A stretch of DNA of 64,000 nucleotides from Dorea_D sp963559605 (GTDB lineage Bacteria; Bacillota; Clostridia; Lachnospirales; Lachnospiraceae), in NCBI GenBank assembly GCA_963559605.1, contig CAUWLL010000010.1, positions 13,132 through 77,131 on the forward strand, read 5' to 3'. The translations under genes and the position numbers were made by a program. This document shows positions 8,443-16,372 of this stretch, in pieces. Position 1 is the stretch's first letter; each line of letters opens with the position of its first letter. The notes beneath the pieces are model-generated. The model had not been told where the DNA came from and made no database searches. It worked only from the letters and a program-made list of their open reading frames with translations.

Positions 8443-9582
8443 TTATTGATAAATCTTTGCCGCTAATTTCTTATAATCCAAGTCTTTTTCAGCTATTTCT
8501 TCTGATTTCTTTTGCATTTCTACTAACATATCTGGATTCACACTAATTTGTTTCAAACCTTCTTCAATATCTCCTTCGTCTTTAACAAAAAAACCGTTAC
8601 CTTTTAAGTAATCCTGATGACTAGAATAAGGATATATCATAACTGCACATCTACAACACATTGCATTTTGCAACGTAGCCGACTGCGTACCCGGCTGTAA
8701 ATACATGTCTGCAGCACACAAATATTCCAAAAGCTCTTCACCTGACTTCCACCCCAGATAAGAAATCCTATCATCTGTTTCAATATATTTTCTGACATCT
8801 TCCCATACTTCATCCGGGAAACTCCCAATCAATGCCAGTCTGAACCTTTCATCCTTTACATTCGTAAATGCACGTAAGATATTGGAAGTTCTTTTTAATT
8901 TATCCATTTTCCCGGAATGAACAAAAAGTATTTCTTTTTCACCTATACCGAGAGACTCCCTAATTTCCTCTCGATTCTTATTATAAACTTGAGGTTCAAA
9001 AATTATCCCACCTAACGGATACCATTCTAATTTTTCCTCTGTAATATTATACATTTCTTTTAGGTACTCTTTTGTTTCTCTCGAAATATAAAATATTTTT
9101 TTCGTATATTTTAGAACCTTTTTCAAAAAAATCCCTTGTATATGTTTATAAAAAAACTTGCTTGGTATCGTTCTTGCTGTATTATTAAAATCCTCATGTG
9201 AATCTAAGTAAAGTGTTACTCCACTATTCTTTTTCATATATTTAGAGATTGTGTTTAACTCACCTGCTGCAGTTCCATGAAAAAAAATTATATCCGGCTT
9301 AAATCTCTCCAAATTATATCTTACATTTTTATAAAACCGGAGCTTCCTCATTATTCTATGCGGTAAAAACTTTTTATATGGTACTCGCGTAACTTCTATC
9401 TTGTCTTCATTTATATACCTGCCTTCTGACACATATCCTAATTCTCCATCAATAAATGTTTCTGTAGATGCTAATATTTTGACGTCATGACCGTCTTCTT
9501 TATTTTGCCTAGGTAGTATGTTTTCTTGATAGTTAAAATTATCTACATAAAAACAGGATAAACAACAATGTAATATTTTCAT
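8443..9582 (-). CDS. Glycosyltransferase, GT-B fold, family 4-like
   Basis: At 379 residues this has the two-domain GT-B layout. The N-terminal domain carries FHGTAAGEL and LYLDSHEDFNN segments. The C-terminal domain carries ILFVHSGKMDKLKRT, RLALIGSF, ISYLGWKSGEELLEYL and QPGTQSATLQNAMC, which correspond to the nucleotide-sugar binding region of GT4 enzymes. The usual EGFPxxxxE acidic motif is replaced by GTQSATLQNA, so the sugar donor cannot be guessed. It lies 12 bp before wzx and presumably adds one of the sugars of the repeat unit on the cytoplasmic face. Confidence 0.85.
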   Translation of the reverse strand: MKILHCCLSCFYVDNFNYQENILPRQNKEDGHDVKILASTETFIDGELGYVSEGRYINEDKIEVTRVPYKKFLPHRIMRKLRFYKNVRYNLERFKPDIIFFHGTAAGELNTISKYMKKNSGVTLYLDSHEDFNNTARTIPSKFFYKHIQGIFLKKVLKYTKKIFYISRETKEYLKEMYNITEEKLEWYPLGGIIFEPQVYNKNREEIRESLGIGEKEILFVHSGKMDKLKRTSNILRAFTNVKDERFRLALIGSFPDEVWEDVRKYIETDDRISYLGWKSGEELLEYLCAADMYLQPGTQSATLQNAMCCRCAVMIYPYSSHQDYLKGNGFFVKDEGDIEEGLKQISVNPDMLVEMQKKSEEIAEKDLDYKKLAAKIYQ

Positions 9583-9601
9583 TATTCTATTCTAACAACG
9601 A

Positions 9602-10228
9602 TTAGTTGTTATTTTCTCCTTTTATTTCTTCACATGCTTTTAAAAACTTATCGGGCTCTTGAATGTATTTTGCCACTTTTTGCAAGTCTGACTCTTTGAG
9701 AGCCCACCATCTGCTCTTAAGCAGTTGTTCAATAACAGGCTCCTCAAATCTCTTTCTAATACAACGTGCCGGATTGCCTGCCCATATTTCATATGGCGGA
9801 ATATCTTTCGTGACAACACTGCCCATACCTATCACTGCACCATGCCCGATTTTAACTCCTTGTTTTATCAATACATTATTGCCAATCCAGACATCACATC
9901 CGATACATGTTTTTTTGTCTTTTTCTCTTTTAAATGTACTGAATTTCTTTTTTACACTATCTCTTCCGTCATAAAACACCGGAGAAGTAGACACCCATTT
10001 AATTGGATGAAATGCACCGCCAATGATGACACCACTTGCAATCGAGCAAAACTTTCCTATTTCACAATTAACAATTTCACAATTGTACCCACAGAAGGAG
10101 TATTTCTCCATTATAGAATTTACCACATGACTGCCTGCTTCTACCTTGGACTCCTTAGCAATTGTACTATGAATAATAGCTGCCCCCTGTATCCGCTTAA
10201 ATATTTTAGCCCATACATACTTAAACAT
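9602..10228 (-). CDS. CatB/XAT-type hexapeptide O-acetyltransferase
   Basis: The protein has left-handed beta-helix repeats from about residue 25, a loop with GGAFHPIKWVSTSP, the core CIGCDVWIGNNVLIKQGVKIGHGAVIGMGSVV split over several coils, and the closing WAGNPARCIRKRF. A C-terminal helix (EEPVIEQLLKSRWW) is diagnostic of the CatB/Vat-related xenobiotic-acetyltransferase subgroup. In polysaccharide loci these enzymes O-acetylate sugars using acetyl-CoA. The ATG at 10228 is preferred over an in-frame GTG at 10237, which sits only two bases after AAAGGAGAA. Together with the SGNH gene just upstream it suggests the capsule is O-acylated. Confidence 0.85.
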   Translation of the reverse strand: MFKYVWAKIFKRIQGAAIIHSTIAKESKVEAGSHVVNSIMEKYSFCGYNCEIVNCEIGKFCSIASGVIIGGAFHPIKWVSTSPVFYDGRDSVKKKFSTFKREKDKKTCIGCDVWIGNNVLIKQGVKIGHGAVIGMGSVVTKDIPPYEIWAGNPARCIRKRFEEPVIEQLLKSRWWALKESDLQKVAKYIQEPDKFLKACEEIKGENNN

Positions 10229-10267
10229 TCTCTTCACTTCTCCTTTGCTTTCTACATAAAACTTTTT

Positions 10268-11104
10268 TCATGAATTATTATATGATTGCATGTATATCAG
10301 CCAAGCTAAGTACTCATCGGCAATTTGCCCATACCCACTTTCATCTGGATGAACGCTTCCATTTGCCGGAACTTCTTGCATGATTATGTTACTTTTAGAA
10401 TTAACAGGTCTCTTTTCCATTCCCATATTATATTCTGTGTCAATTCCTAAATATATCGGAATAATATGTATTCTTTTTTTACTTTCAAATCTATTTATCA
10501 ACATAGAAGATAAATATAAATTATTCTTTTTATACCTCCACTGTGTTTGCCATTGATATGCTTTTCCAAACGAACTTTCACTATTTGCAGGAGGAATTGG
10601 AATAGAAATTCCTATAGTTATATCTTCATCATAATTCTTTATATCTTCAATCAACTTCATGTAATTATTATAGAACTGTTCAACTTTTTCTTGTAGTAAA
10701 ATATCATTTTTTTCTCCAAAAACATCATTAATTCCCAAATTTAAAATCACATAATCGGGAGATTTTAACCCATTCCTTCTAATATATTCTTTAAAATTTA
10801 ATTCTTTATCAAAGATAAATGGACTTTCTGAATCTGTCAAATATTTTTCAATAGTCCATCCGCTTCTCCCCTCATGATATACCTTGTCACCTTGTGTTCC
10901 TATAAAATTAATCTTTAAATTATTTCGTTTGCAATTACGATCTAATTCTTCAATCATTATGCCATTTGCCGTTATACTGTCTCCGATAATCAAAACGTCA
11001 GTTTCTTTAGCTTTTCTTTTTGACTGCTCTAGATTACTCACAATAACATTCGCTTCTTTATAAGCCACACATGTACCATCTAAATACACAGATACTCTAA
11101 ACAA
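10268..11104 (-). CDS. C-terminal SGNH/GDSL hydrolase part of a frame-split, possibly phase-variable gene
   Basis: This reading frame carries the SGNH catalytic blocks: VLIIGDSITANG (block I serine, about residue 42), a Gly in block II, NLGINDVFG (block III Asn) and a closing HPDESGYGQIA (block V Asp/His). It is missing the start and membrane anchor, which lie in the preceding frame (11179-11799). Adding one G, or removing two, in the ten-G tract at 11194-11203 joins the two frames into about 510 codons. Alone it could still begin at TTG 11104, because AAGGAG lies just upstream, giving a cytosolic domain. The domain family includes acyl-esterases and O-acetyltransferase partners acting on polysaccharides. 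Confidence 0.75.
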   Translation of the reverse strand: MFRVSVYLDGTCVAYKEANVIVSNLEQSKRKAKETDVLIIGDSITANGIMIEELDRNCKRNNLKINFIGTQGDKVYHEGRSGWTIEKYLTDSESPFIFDKELNFKEYIRRNGLKSPDYVILNLGINDVFGEKNDILLQEKVEQFYNNYMKLIEDIKNYDEDITIGISIPIPPANSESSFGKAYQWQTQWRYKKNNLYLSSMLINRFESKKRIHIIPIYLGIDTEYNMGMEKRPVNSKSNIIMQEVPANGSVHPDESGYGQIADEYLAWLIYMQSYNNS

Positions 11105-11178
11105 AAATTCTCCTTCTTTATCAGGCGTAATACGGACGCGTCTATCTAATTGCTGTTTTTTTCCACTACCATTATAAT

Positions 11179-11799
11179 CTATAACATAATTCTCCCCCCC
11201 CCCGACAAACCTATGTTTTTATAGTAAATATCAAATTCTTTTCCTACTGTAGCATAAATATTTTTAGGTAAAACGATTTCTGGTATTTCTCCAATATGAT
11301 ATATTTCTCTATTGTCAATATACCCATAAGGCTGATATTCTGTTTCCTGCTTTCCTTTTTCTAATTGAAAATAATCGGCATTCTCTTTTGAAACAGAAAC
11401 CCTAACGTATTTTCCTTTAGTTGGAACAACAAATTTTCTTGCTTCATTTGGAGTATCTGAAAGACCTTTTCCTGAAATAAAAGTTTTATGTTTATCATAG
11501 AAAGCTAAATATAACCCCTCTGTTTCCACATAGCTCTCACCACTCTCAACTTCTATAAAATTGCTTACACAATAATCATCATTCCGGTATATTTCACCGG
11601 TATTTTCATTCACTACAACTCCATATTCTGCAGTATCTTTATCAAATAAATTTTTCGATAAAATTATATTTTCCCGATAATCACTTTTAGCAGAACTTAT
11701 ATTTTCAATAGACAAAAGCATATTTCCTGCTAGAAGAATAATAAGTATTATCAATAATATATGCGTTATTGTACTTTTACTAATTAAACTTTTTTTCAT
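11179..11799 (-). CDS. N-terminal anchor and sugar-binding-like part of the frame-split SGNH protein
   Basis: This 206-residue frame starts at an ATG with AAGGGACTTGGA upstream. It has one N-terminal hydrophobic segment (THILLIILIILLAGNMLLS), followed by an extracytoplasmic beta-rich region (residues 50-170) ending in ...NIGLSGGG, then a short out-of-frame tail (RIML) and a stop. The frame breaks at the ten-G tract at 11194-11203; the correct continuation ENYVIDYNGSG is one base away and leads into the SGNH hydrolase domain. In the intact form the protein would be a surface-anchored SGNH enzyme. The break may be a real phase-OFF state or a sequencing error in a homopolymer. Confidence 0.75.
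   Translation of the reverse strand: MKKSLISKSTITHILLIILIILLAGNMLLSIENISSAKSDYRENIILSKNLFDKDTAEYGVVVNENTGEIYRNDDYCVSNFIEVESGESYVETEGLYLAFYDKHKTFISGKGLSDTPNEARKFVVPTKGKYVRVSVSKENADYFQLEKGKQETEYQPYGYIDNREIYHIGEIPEIVLPKNIYATVGKEFDIYYKNIGLSGGGRIML
11194..11203. repeat. Homopolymer C10 (G10 on the coding strand), candidate phase-variation tract
   Basis: Ten consecutive C on the plus strand lie inside a coding region that is otherwise very AT-rich. On the coding (minus) strand with 10 G the frame ends four codons later at TAG. With 9 G it also stops within about eight codons. With 11 or 8 G it reads through in frame into the SGNH domain. This is the classical behaviour of a slipped-strand contingency tract. 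Confidence 0.85.
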
Positions 11800-11848
11800 T
11801 CCAAGTCCCTTCCTTGAGTAGAAATGATTCTATTCATGATAACAAAAA

Positions 11849-12991
11849 TCAAATTTTTCTCCACACCATCTTATTAACAATTCCTGTATAACTCTGGATC
11901 ATTTTTACAACTTTCACACTTACATTCTCGTCTACATAATTAGGAACATCCACTCCAAAATCACCGTTCTTCTGCATTTCTGTTGCGATCTCTACCGCCT
12001 GTAACACCTGCTCTGTTGTAATTGAGCCAATAATAAAATTGCCTTTATCAATAGCTTCCGGACGCTCTGTAGAGGTTCTCACGCATACTGCCGGGAACGG
12101 CATCCCTTTCGAATTAAAATAAGCGCTCTCTTCCGGTAGCGTTCCGCTATCTGAAACTACGCAAAACGCATTTAACTGTAAATGATTATAATCTGAAAAG
12201 CCAAATGGCTGTAATGTTCTTACCAAAGGATGAAACTCAAACTTTCTAGCCTCAATGAACTTTCTGCTTCTTGGATGAGTTGAGTAAATAACAGGCATCC
12301 CGTAAGTTTCTGCCATTGCATTTACTGCATTCATTAATGCAAAAAAGTTTTCTTCATTATCAATATTCTCTTCACGATGTGCTGAAAGGAGAATGTATTT
12401 TCCTTTTTCTAATTTTAATTGCTCCAAAACCTTACTTCGTTTTATCTTTTCTATATTAGCGCTCAACACCTCTGCCATAGGAGAACCTGTCACATAAGTC
12501 CGCTCTTTAGCTGTTCCCTCTGCATTCAAGTATCTTCTGGCGTGTTCGCTATAACACAGGTTCACATCTGCAATATGGTCTACAATTCTGCGGTTCGTTT
12601 CTTCCGGAAGGTTTTCATCAAAGCATCTGTTACCGGCTTCCATATGAAAGATAGGTACTTTTAATCTTTTCGCCGAAATTGCAGACAACGCTGAGTTTGT
12701 ATCACCCAAGATCAACAATGCATCCGGCTTCACATCAACCATTGCTTTATAACTCTTGGAAATAATATTACCAATCGTTTCTCCAAGATCCTCTCCCACT
12801 GCATCTAAATACAAATCCGGTTGACGAAGTCCTAAATCTTCAAAAAAGACCTGATTTAATGTATAGTCCCAATTTTGACCGGTGTGTACTAACACTTGCT
12901 CAAAATATTTGTCGCATTTTTTTATTACTTCTGAAAGACGGATAATCTCCGGTCTAGTCCCAATAATTGTCATTAACTTCAGCTTTTTCAT
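11849..12991 (-). CDS. capG: UDP-sugar 2-epimerase for UDP-L-FucNAc synthesis (CapG/FnlC)
   Basis: The protein is a non-hydrolysing UDP-GlcNAc 2-epimerase family member (380 residues). It starts KKLKLMTIIGTRPEIIRLS, and carries HTGQNWDYTLNQVFFEDL, the LGDTNSALSA loop, HMEAGNRCFDENLPEE and SDSGTLPEES, all conserved in CapG/FnlC/WbjD. It catalyses the last step of UDP-L-FucNAc formation, epimerisation at C2. The start at 12991, with GAGGATAAATAAT upstream, is preferred over 13006 and removes the overlap with capF. The ordered trio capE-capF-capG makes the assignment strong compared with a generic WecB/MnaA. Confidence 0.9.
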   Translation of the reverse strand: MKKLKLMTIIGTRPEIIRLSEVIKKCDKYFEQVLVHTGQNWDYTLNQVFFEDLGLRQPDLYLDAVGEDLGETIGNIISKSYKAMVDVKPDALLILGDTNSALSAISAKRLKVPIFHMEAGNRCFDENLPEETNRRIVDHIADVNLCYSEHARRYLNAEGTAKERTYVTGSPMAEVLSANIEKIKRSKVLEQLKLEKGKYILLSAHREENIDNEENFFALMNAVNAMAETYGMPVIYSTHPRSRKFIEARKFEFHPLVRTLQPFGFSDYNHLQLNAFCVVSDSGTLPEESAYFNSKGMPFPAVCVRTSTERPEAIDKGNFIIGSITTEQVLQAVEIATEMQKNGDFGVDVPNYVDENVSVKVVKMIQSYTGIVNKMVWRKI

Positions 12992-12992
12992 A

Positions 12993-14120
12993 TTATTTAT
13001 CCTCATTTACTCTCATAAAATGTGTGTCCGGCCGCTCCGGATCAAAGCACTCATTACACCACATAAAAGTAACTAAATCTGTATCTCCTTCATTGATAAT
13101 GTTGTGTGTATATCCAACAGGAATATCTATTACTTCTATCTTATCTCCACTGACATGGTAATCAATAATTTCGTCACTTCCTACTTTTCGGAATTGGATC
13201 AACCCTTTTCCGCTAACTACCACAAATTTCTCATTCTTTGTATGATGCCAATGATTTCCTTTTTCAATGCCCGGTTTGGAAATATTAACAGAAAACTGTC
13301 CCCTGTCTGCTGTCCGAATAATTTCAGTAAAACTTCCTCTATCGTCTATATTCATTTTCAGCGGATAAGAAAACTTATCCTGTGGCAAATAACTTAAATA
13401 GGTACTGTATAACTTTTTAGTGAAACTGTTTTCTGTCATATCCGGGATACTTCGCAGCTCTCTACTATCTTTAAAAGAGTAAAGCAAATCTACAATTTCT
13501 CCCAGTGTAACCGTATGAACAGTTTTCACATAGCAGTAACCATCCTGCTCCTTATTTGCATGATTCTCTAATGCTGCGATCAATTCGTCAACCACATCAT
13601 CAATATAAACCATATTCATAACTACGCTTCGGTCATTGACCTGTATATCTAAATCCCGTGCGATATTGTAACAAAATGTTGCTACCGCGCTATTGTAATT
13701 AGGTCTGCACCATTTTCCAAACACATTCGGGAAACGATATACCAATACTTCCGCACCTGTTTCCCTTGCATAGGAAAACATTAAGTCTTCACCGGCTTTT
13801 TTACTTTTACCGTATGGATTATCAAGCGCTGCCTGTATAGAAGATGAAACCATAACCGGACAAGTATTATGATATTTCTTTAATGTATCTAACAATGTCG
13901 AGGCAAAACCAAAGTTCCCTTTCATAAAATCCTCCTGATTCTCAGGACGATTTACTCCTGCCAGATTAAATACAAACTCACACTCTTGACAGTACTTTTC
14001 CAATAACTCAGGTTCCGTGTCTGTATCATATTCATAAATGTGTTGATAATTTCTGTTTTTCAACTCCACTATAAGGTTCTTACCTATAAATCCTCTTGCA
14101 CCGGTTACAAGAATCTTCAT
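12993..14120 (-). CDS. capF: CapF/FnlB bifunctional epimerase-reductase with C-terminal cupin
   Basis: This is a two-domain enzyme of the UDP-L-FucNAc pathway. The N-terminal SDR domain begins MKILVTGARGFIGKNL and has YGKSKKAGE as the active-site Tyr/Lys. The C-terminal cupin (from about residue 255) shows GNHWHHTKNEKFVVVSG with the metal-binding histidines and a late PVGYTHNIINEG. In S. aureus CapF the cupin epimerises and the SDR domain reduces the 4-keto intermediate made by CapE. Translation most likely starts at the ATG at 14120, directly after GGGAGGGAAGATAAT; the upstream in-frame start would overlap capE. Length (375) matches CapF. Confidence 0.93.
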   Translation of the reverse strand: MKILVTGARGFIGKNLIVELKNRNYQHIYEYDTDTEPELLEKYCQECEFVFNLAGVNRPENQEDFMKGNFGFASTLLDTLKKYHNTCPVMVSSSIQAALDNPYGKSKKAGEDLMFSYARETGAEVLVYRFPNVFGKWCRPNYNSAVATFCYNIARDLDIQVNDRSVVMNMVYIDDVVDELIAALENHANKEQDGYCYVKTVHTVTLGEIVDLLYSFKDSRELRSIPDMTENSFTKKLYSTYLSYLPQDKFSYPLKMNIDDRGSFTEIIRTADRGQFSVNISKPGIEKGNHWHHTKNEKFVVVSGKGLIQFRKVGSDEIIDYHVSGDKIEVIDIPVGYTHNIINEGDTDLVTFMWCNECFDPERPDTHFMRVNEDK

Positions 14121-14121
14121 A

Positions 14122-15162
14122 TTATCTTCCCTCCCATGCCGCAATTTCATCTTGGATGTATTTTAAAGTAAGTAATTTTCTCTTCACTTGTTCTACATCC
14201 ATTAATACCGTATTGCTGGAATTAAACTCCGACAACTCAGAACGCTTTACATTACCATCCGTAAAATACTTATCATAATTCAAATCCCGCTTATCTGCCG
14301 GTACACGGTAAAAATTCCCCATATCAATAGCGTTTGAACACTCTTCATTGGTCAACAGCGTCTCGTACATTTTTTCACCATGCCGGATACCAATTACTTT
14401 GATTTCGTTATCTGCATGGAACAACTCTTTAACAGCTTGCGCGAGAACTTCAATAGTACATGCCGGAGCCTTTTGAACCATAATATCGCCGCTTTCTGCA
14501 TTTTGGAACGCATAAACAACTAACTCCACAGCCTCTTCTAGGCTCATAACAAATCTAGTCATAGACGGTTCTGTAATCGTCAGCTCTTTCCCCTGCTTAA
14601 TTTGATTGATAAACAGCGGTACAACCGAACCCCTTGAGCAAAGTACATTGCCATATCTCGTACAACAGATACTTGTCTTTTCCGGAGAAATGGTTCTTGA
14701 TTTGGCAACAATTACTTTTTCCATCATTGCCTTTGACGTACCCATAGCATTTACCGGATATGCCGCTTTGTCCGTAGATAAACAAATTACTTTCTTCACT
14801 CCCGCATCAACAGCAGACTGCAACACATTCTCGGTACCTAACACATTTGTTTTCACCGCCTCAATCGGAAAAAACTCACAAGACGGCACCTGTTTTAAAG
14901 CCGCTGCATGAAAGATATAGTCAACGCCATGCATCGCCATATCGATACTTTGACGATCACGAACATCTCCGATATAAAATTTTAATTTATGACTATACTC
15001 CGGAAATTCTCTTTGATAAAAATGCCGCATATCATCCTGCTTCAATTCGTCCCTTGAAAAAATACGAATTTCCGCAATATCGGTTTTTAAAAATCTGTCC
15101 AATACTGCATTTCCAAATGAGCCTGTTCCTCCGGTAATCAGTAGCGTTTTTCCAGTAAACAT
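14122..15162 (-). CDS. capE: UDP-GlcNAc 4,6-dehydratase/5-epimerase (CapE/FnlA)
   Basis: A 346-residue extended SDR begins MFTGKTLLITGGTGSFGNAV. It has FHAAALKQVPSCEFFP, LSTDKAAYPVNAMGTSKAMME and CTRYGNVLCSRGSVVPLF. The usual catalytic tyrosine is replaced by methionine (AMGTSK), the feature that separates CapE/FlaA1-type dehydratases from ordinary epimerases. It starts UDP-L-FucNAc synthesis by 4,6-dehydration and C5 epimerisation of UDP-GlcNAc. The product feeds CapF and CapG, encoded directly downstream and almost end to end. GGAGG lies 11 bases before the ATG. Confidence 0.93.
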   Translation of the reverse strand: MFTGKTLLITGGTGSFGNAVLDRFLKTDIAEIRIFSRDELKQDDMRHFYQREFPEYSHKLKFYIGDVRDRQSIDMAMHGVDYIFHAAALKQVPSCEFFPIEAVKTNVLGTENVLQSAVDAGVKKVICLSTDKAAYPVNAMGTSKAMMEKVIVAKSRTISPEKTSICCTRYGNVLCSRGSVVPLFINQIKQGKELTITEPSMTRFVMSLEEAVELVVYAFQNAESGDIMVQKAPACTIEVLAQAVKELFHADNEIKVIGIRHGEKMYETLLTNEECSNAIDMGNFYRVPADKRDLNYDKYFTDGNVKRSELSEFNSSNTVLMDVEQVKRKLLTLKYIQDEIAAWEGR

Positions 15163-15210
15163 TTCTTTAATATCCTCCGCATAATTTAAATCAAAACTAT
15201 AGCTTTTGTC

Positions 15211-16356
15211 TTATTTTCTAATTCTTTTTTCTATTCCCAGAGCCTCATATAATCGAATCCCCATATTATATAGCTTTTCCTGACTCTTAAATTTCTCTGT
15301 ACATTCCGGCATCTTATGAAACGCCATCAATTCATCCTCACTGATTTCAAGTCGTTTTGCCACTTCTGAAAATAATTCTTTACTTTCTTCTTCCGTAACC
15401 GGTGGATTTTCTAAAATACGCAATGCTTCATCTCGTGTCATTTGTCCCGTGACTACCAGACTGGACAACTGGGCTCTACGCATATCGTGACCAAATCTAG
15501 TAGGCATCCACCAAGCTTCCAAGAATTTTGTGAGTAAATCCTCAAAATGTTTTTGTCCATATGAAACATAACCATATTCTTGTGATAGTGTCTGTATCAT
15601 TTCTTCTTTTGTCACAGGAACAAGATTCAAAGGTTTTATTGTCTTAACGCCTAACACATATGGAATCCAAAACTTATGTTTAAATCCATTCGTGAATGTA
15701 TAATGCTTAATCGGAATGCGACAATACTTACGAATAACATCTTTCATATATGTCCCGTCTCCTGTTGGACCTGCACCTTTCCCCCATGATTGTGGGTCAG
15801 CAATAATCTCCGTTGAAATGTTATAGCCGTTTAAAATATACTTGACTCCAAGTTTACGAGAGTATTTATCAATCACCGCAATAAAAGCGTGGTCTTGAGG
15901 TGCATCAAGGAGCTCTAACCCTGTGCGAAACCAAGCCAGCTGCATTTCACGCATTTCATCCCAATCCATTTTTTCAATGTGAAGTTTTACTCCCATCTTG
16001 TCAGTCAAACGTCTTATATTCTCTTCTGCAACCGGCAAATTCCACCCTGCATCAATATGAAAAACAAATGGACGAAGTCCCCATTCTTTTACTGCAAGGT
16101 GAAGCATATATGAGCTGTCTAATCCCCCACTTAAACCAAGAATACAGTCATACTTCTTTCCTTTGCCTTTACGTTTTATCTCCTTAATAAGATTTTCAAG
16201 TTCTTTTTCATGACCTTTGCCGTAATTCCACTCTGGAAGAATTCTATTTTTGTATTCATTACAGCGCATACAAACACCATTTTCATCAAAAATAATATCT
16301 TCATCTGAAGTGTCCATTACACAGCATTTACAAATCTGATATTTTCTGTTCTTCAT
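15211..16356 (-). CDS. N-acetyl sugar amidotransferase (WbpG/WbuX/PseA family)
   Basis: The protein begins with a CKCCVMDTSD / CMRCNEY pair of zinc-type cysteine motifs. These are followed by the ATP-pyrophosphatase P-loop ILGLSGGLDSSYMLH (about residue 85) and FHIDAGWN, typical of the WbpG group. Family members turn an N-acetyl group on a nucleotide sugar into an acetamidino group, using ammonia supplied by HisH- and HisF-like partners. No such partners are encoded in this window. The ATG at 16356 follows GGAGGATAACGTG; the in-frame TTG at 16371 is less likely. Adjacency to capEFG copies the E. coli wbuX-fnlABC order, so UDP-L-FucNAc derivatives are plausible substrates. Confidence 0.87.
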   Translation of the reverse strand: MKNRKYQICKCCVMDTSDEDIIFDENGVCMRCNEYKNRILPEWNYGKGHEKELENLIKEIKRKGKGKKYDCILGLSGGLDSSYMLHLAVKEWGLRPFVFHIDAGWNLPVAEENIRRLTDKMGVKLHIEKMDWDEMREMQLAWFRTGLELLDAPQDHAFIAVIDKYSRKLGVKYILNGYNISTEIIADPQSWGKGAGPTGDGTYMKDVIRKYCRIPIKHYTFTNGFKHKFWIPYVLGVKTIKPLNLVPVTKEEMIQTLSQEYGYVSYGQKHFEDLLTKFLEAWWMPTRFGHDMRRAQLSSLVVTGQMTRDEALRILENPPVTEEESKELFSEVAKRLEISEDELMAFHKMPECTEKFKSQEKLYNMGIRLYEALGIEKRIRK

Positions 16357-16372
16357 CACGTTATCCTCCAAA

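Noticed and set aside
9725..10273. Plus-strand frame of 182 codons opposite the CatB-like gene
   Set aside because: Antisense shadow; the minus-strand acetyltransferase has all family motifs.
11849..12991. WbpI-type epimerase making UDP-ManNAc3NAcA, or plain MnaA
   Set aside because: Directly following capE and capF and having CapG-specific sequence, it is better explained as the last UDP-L-FucNAc enzyme.
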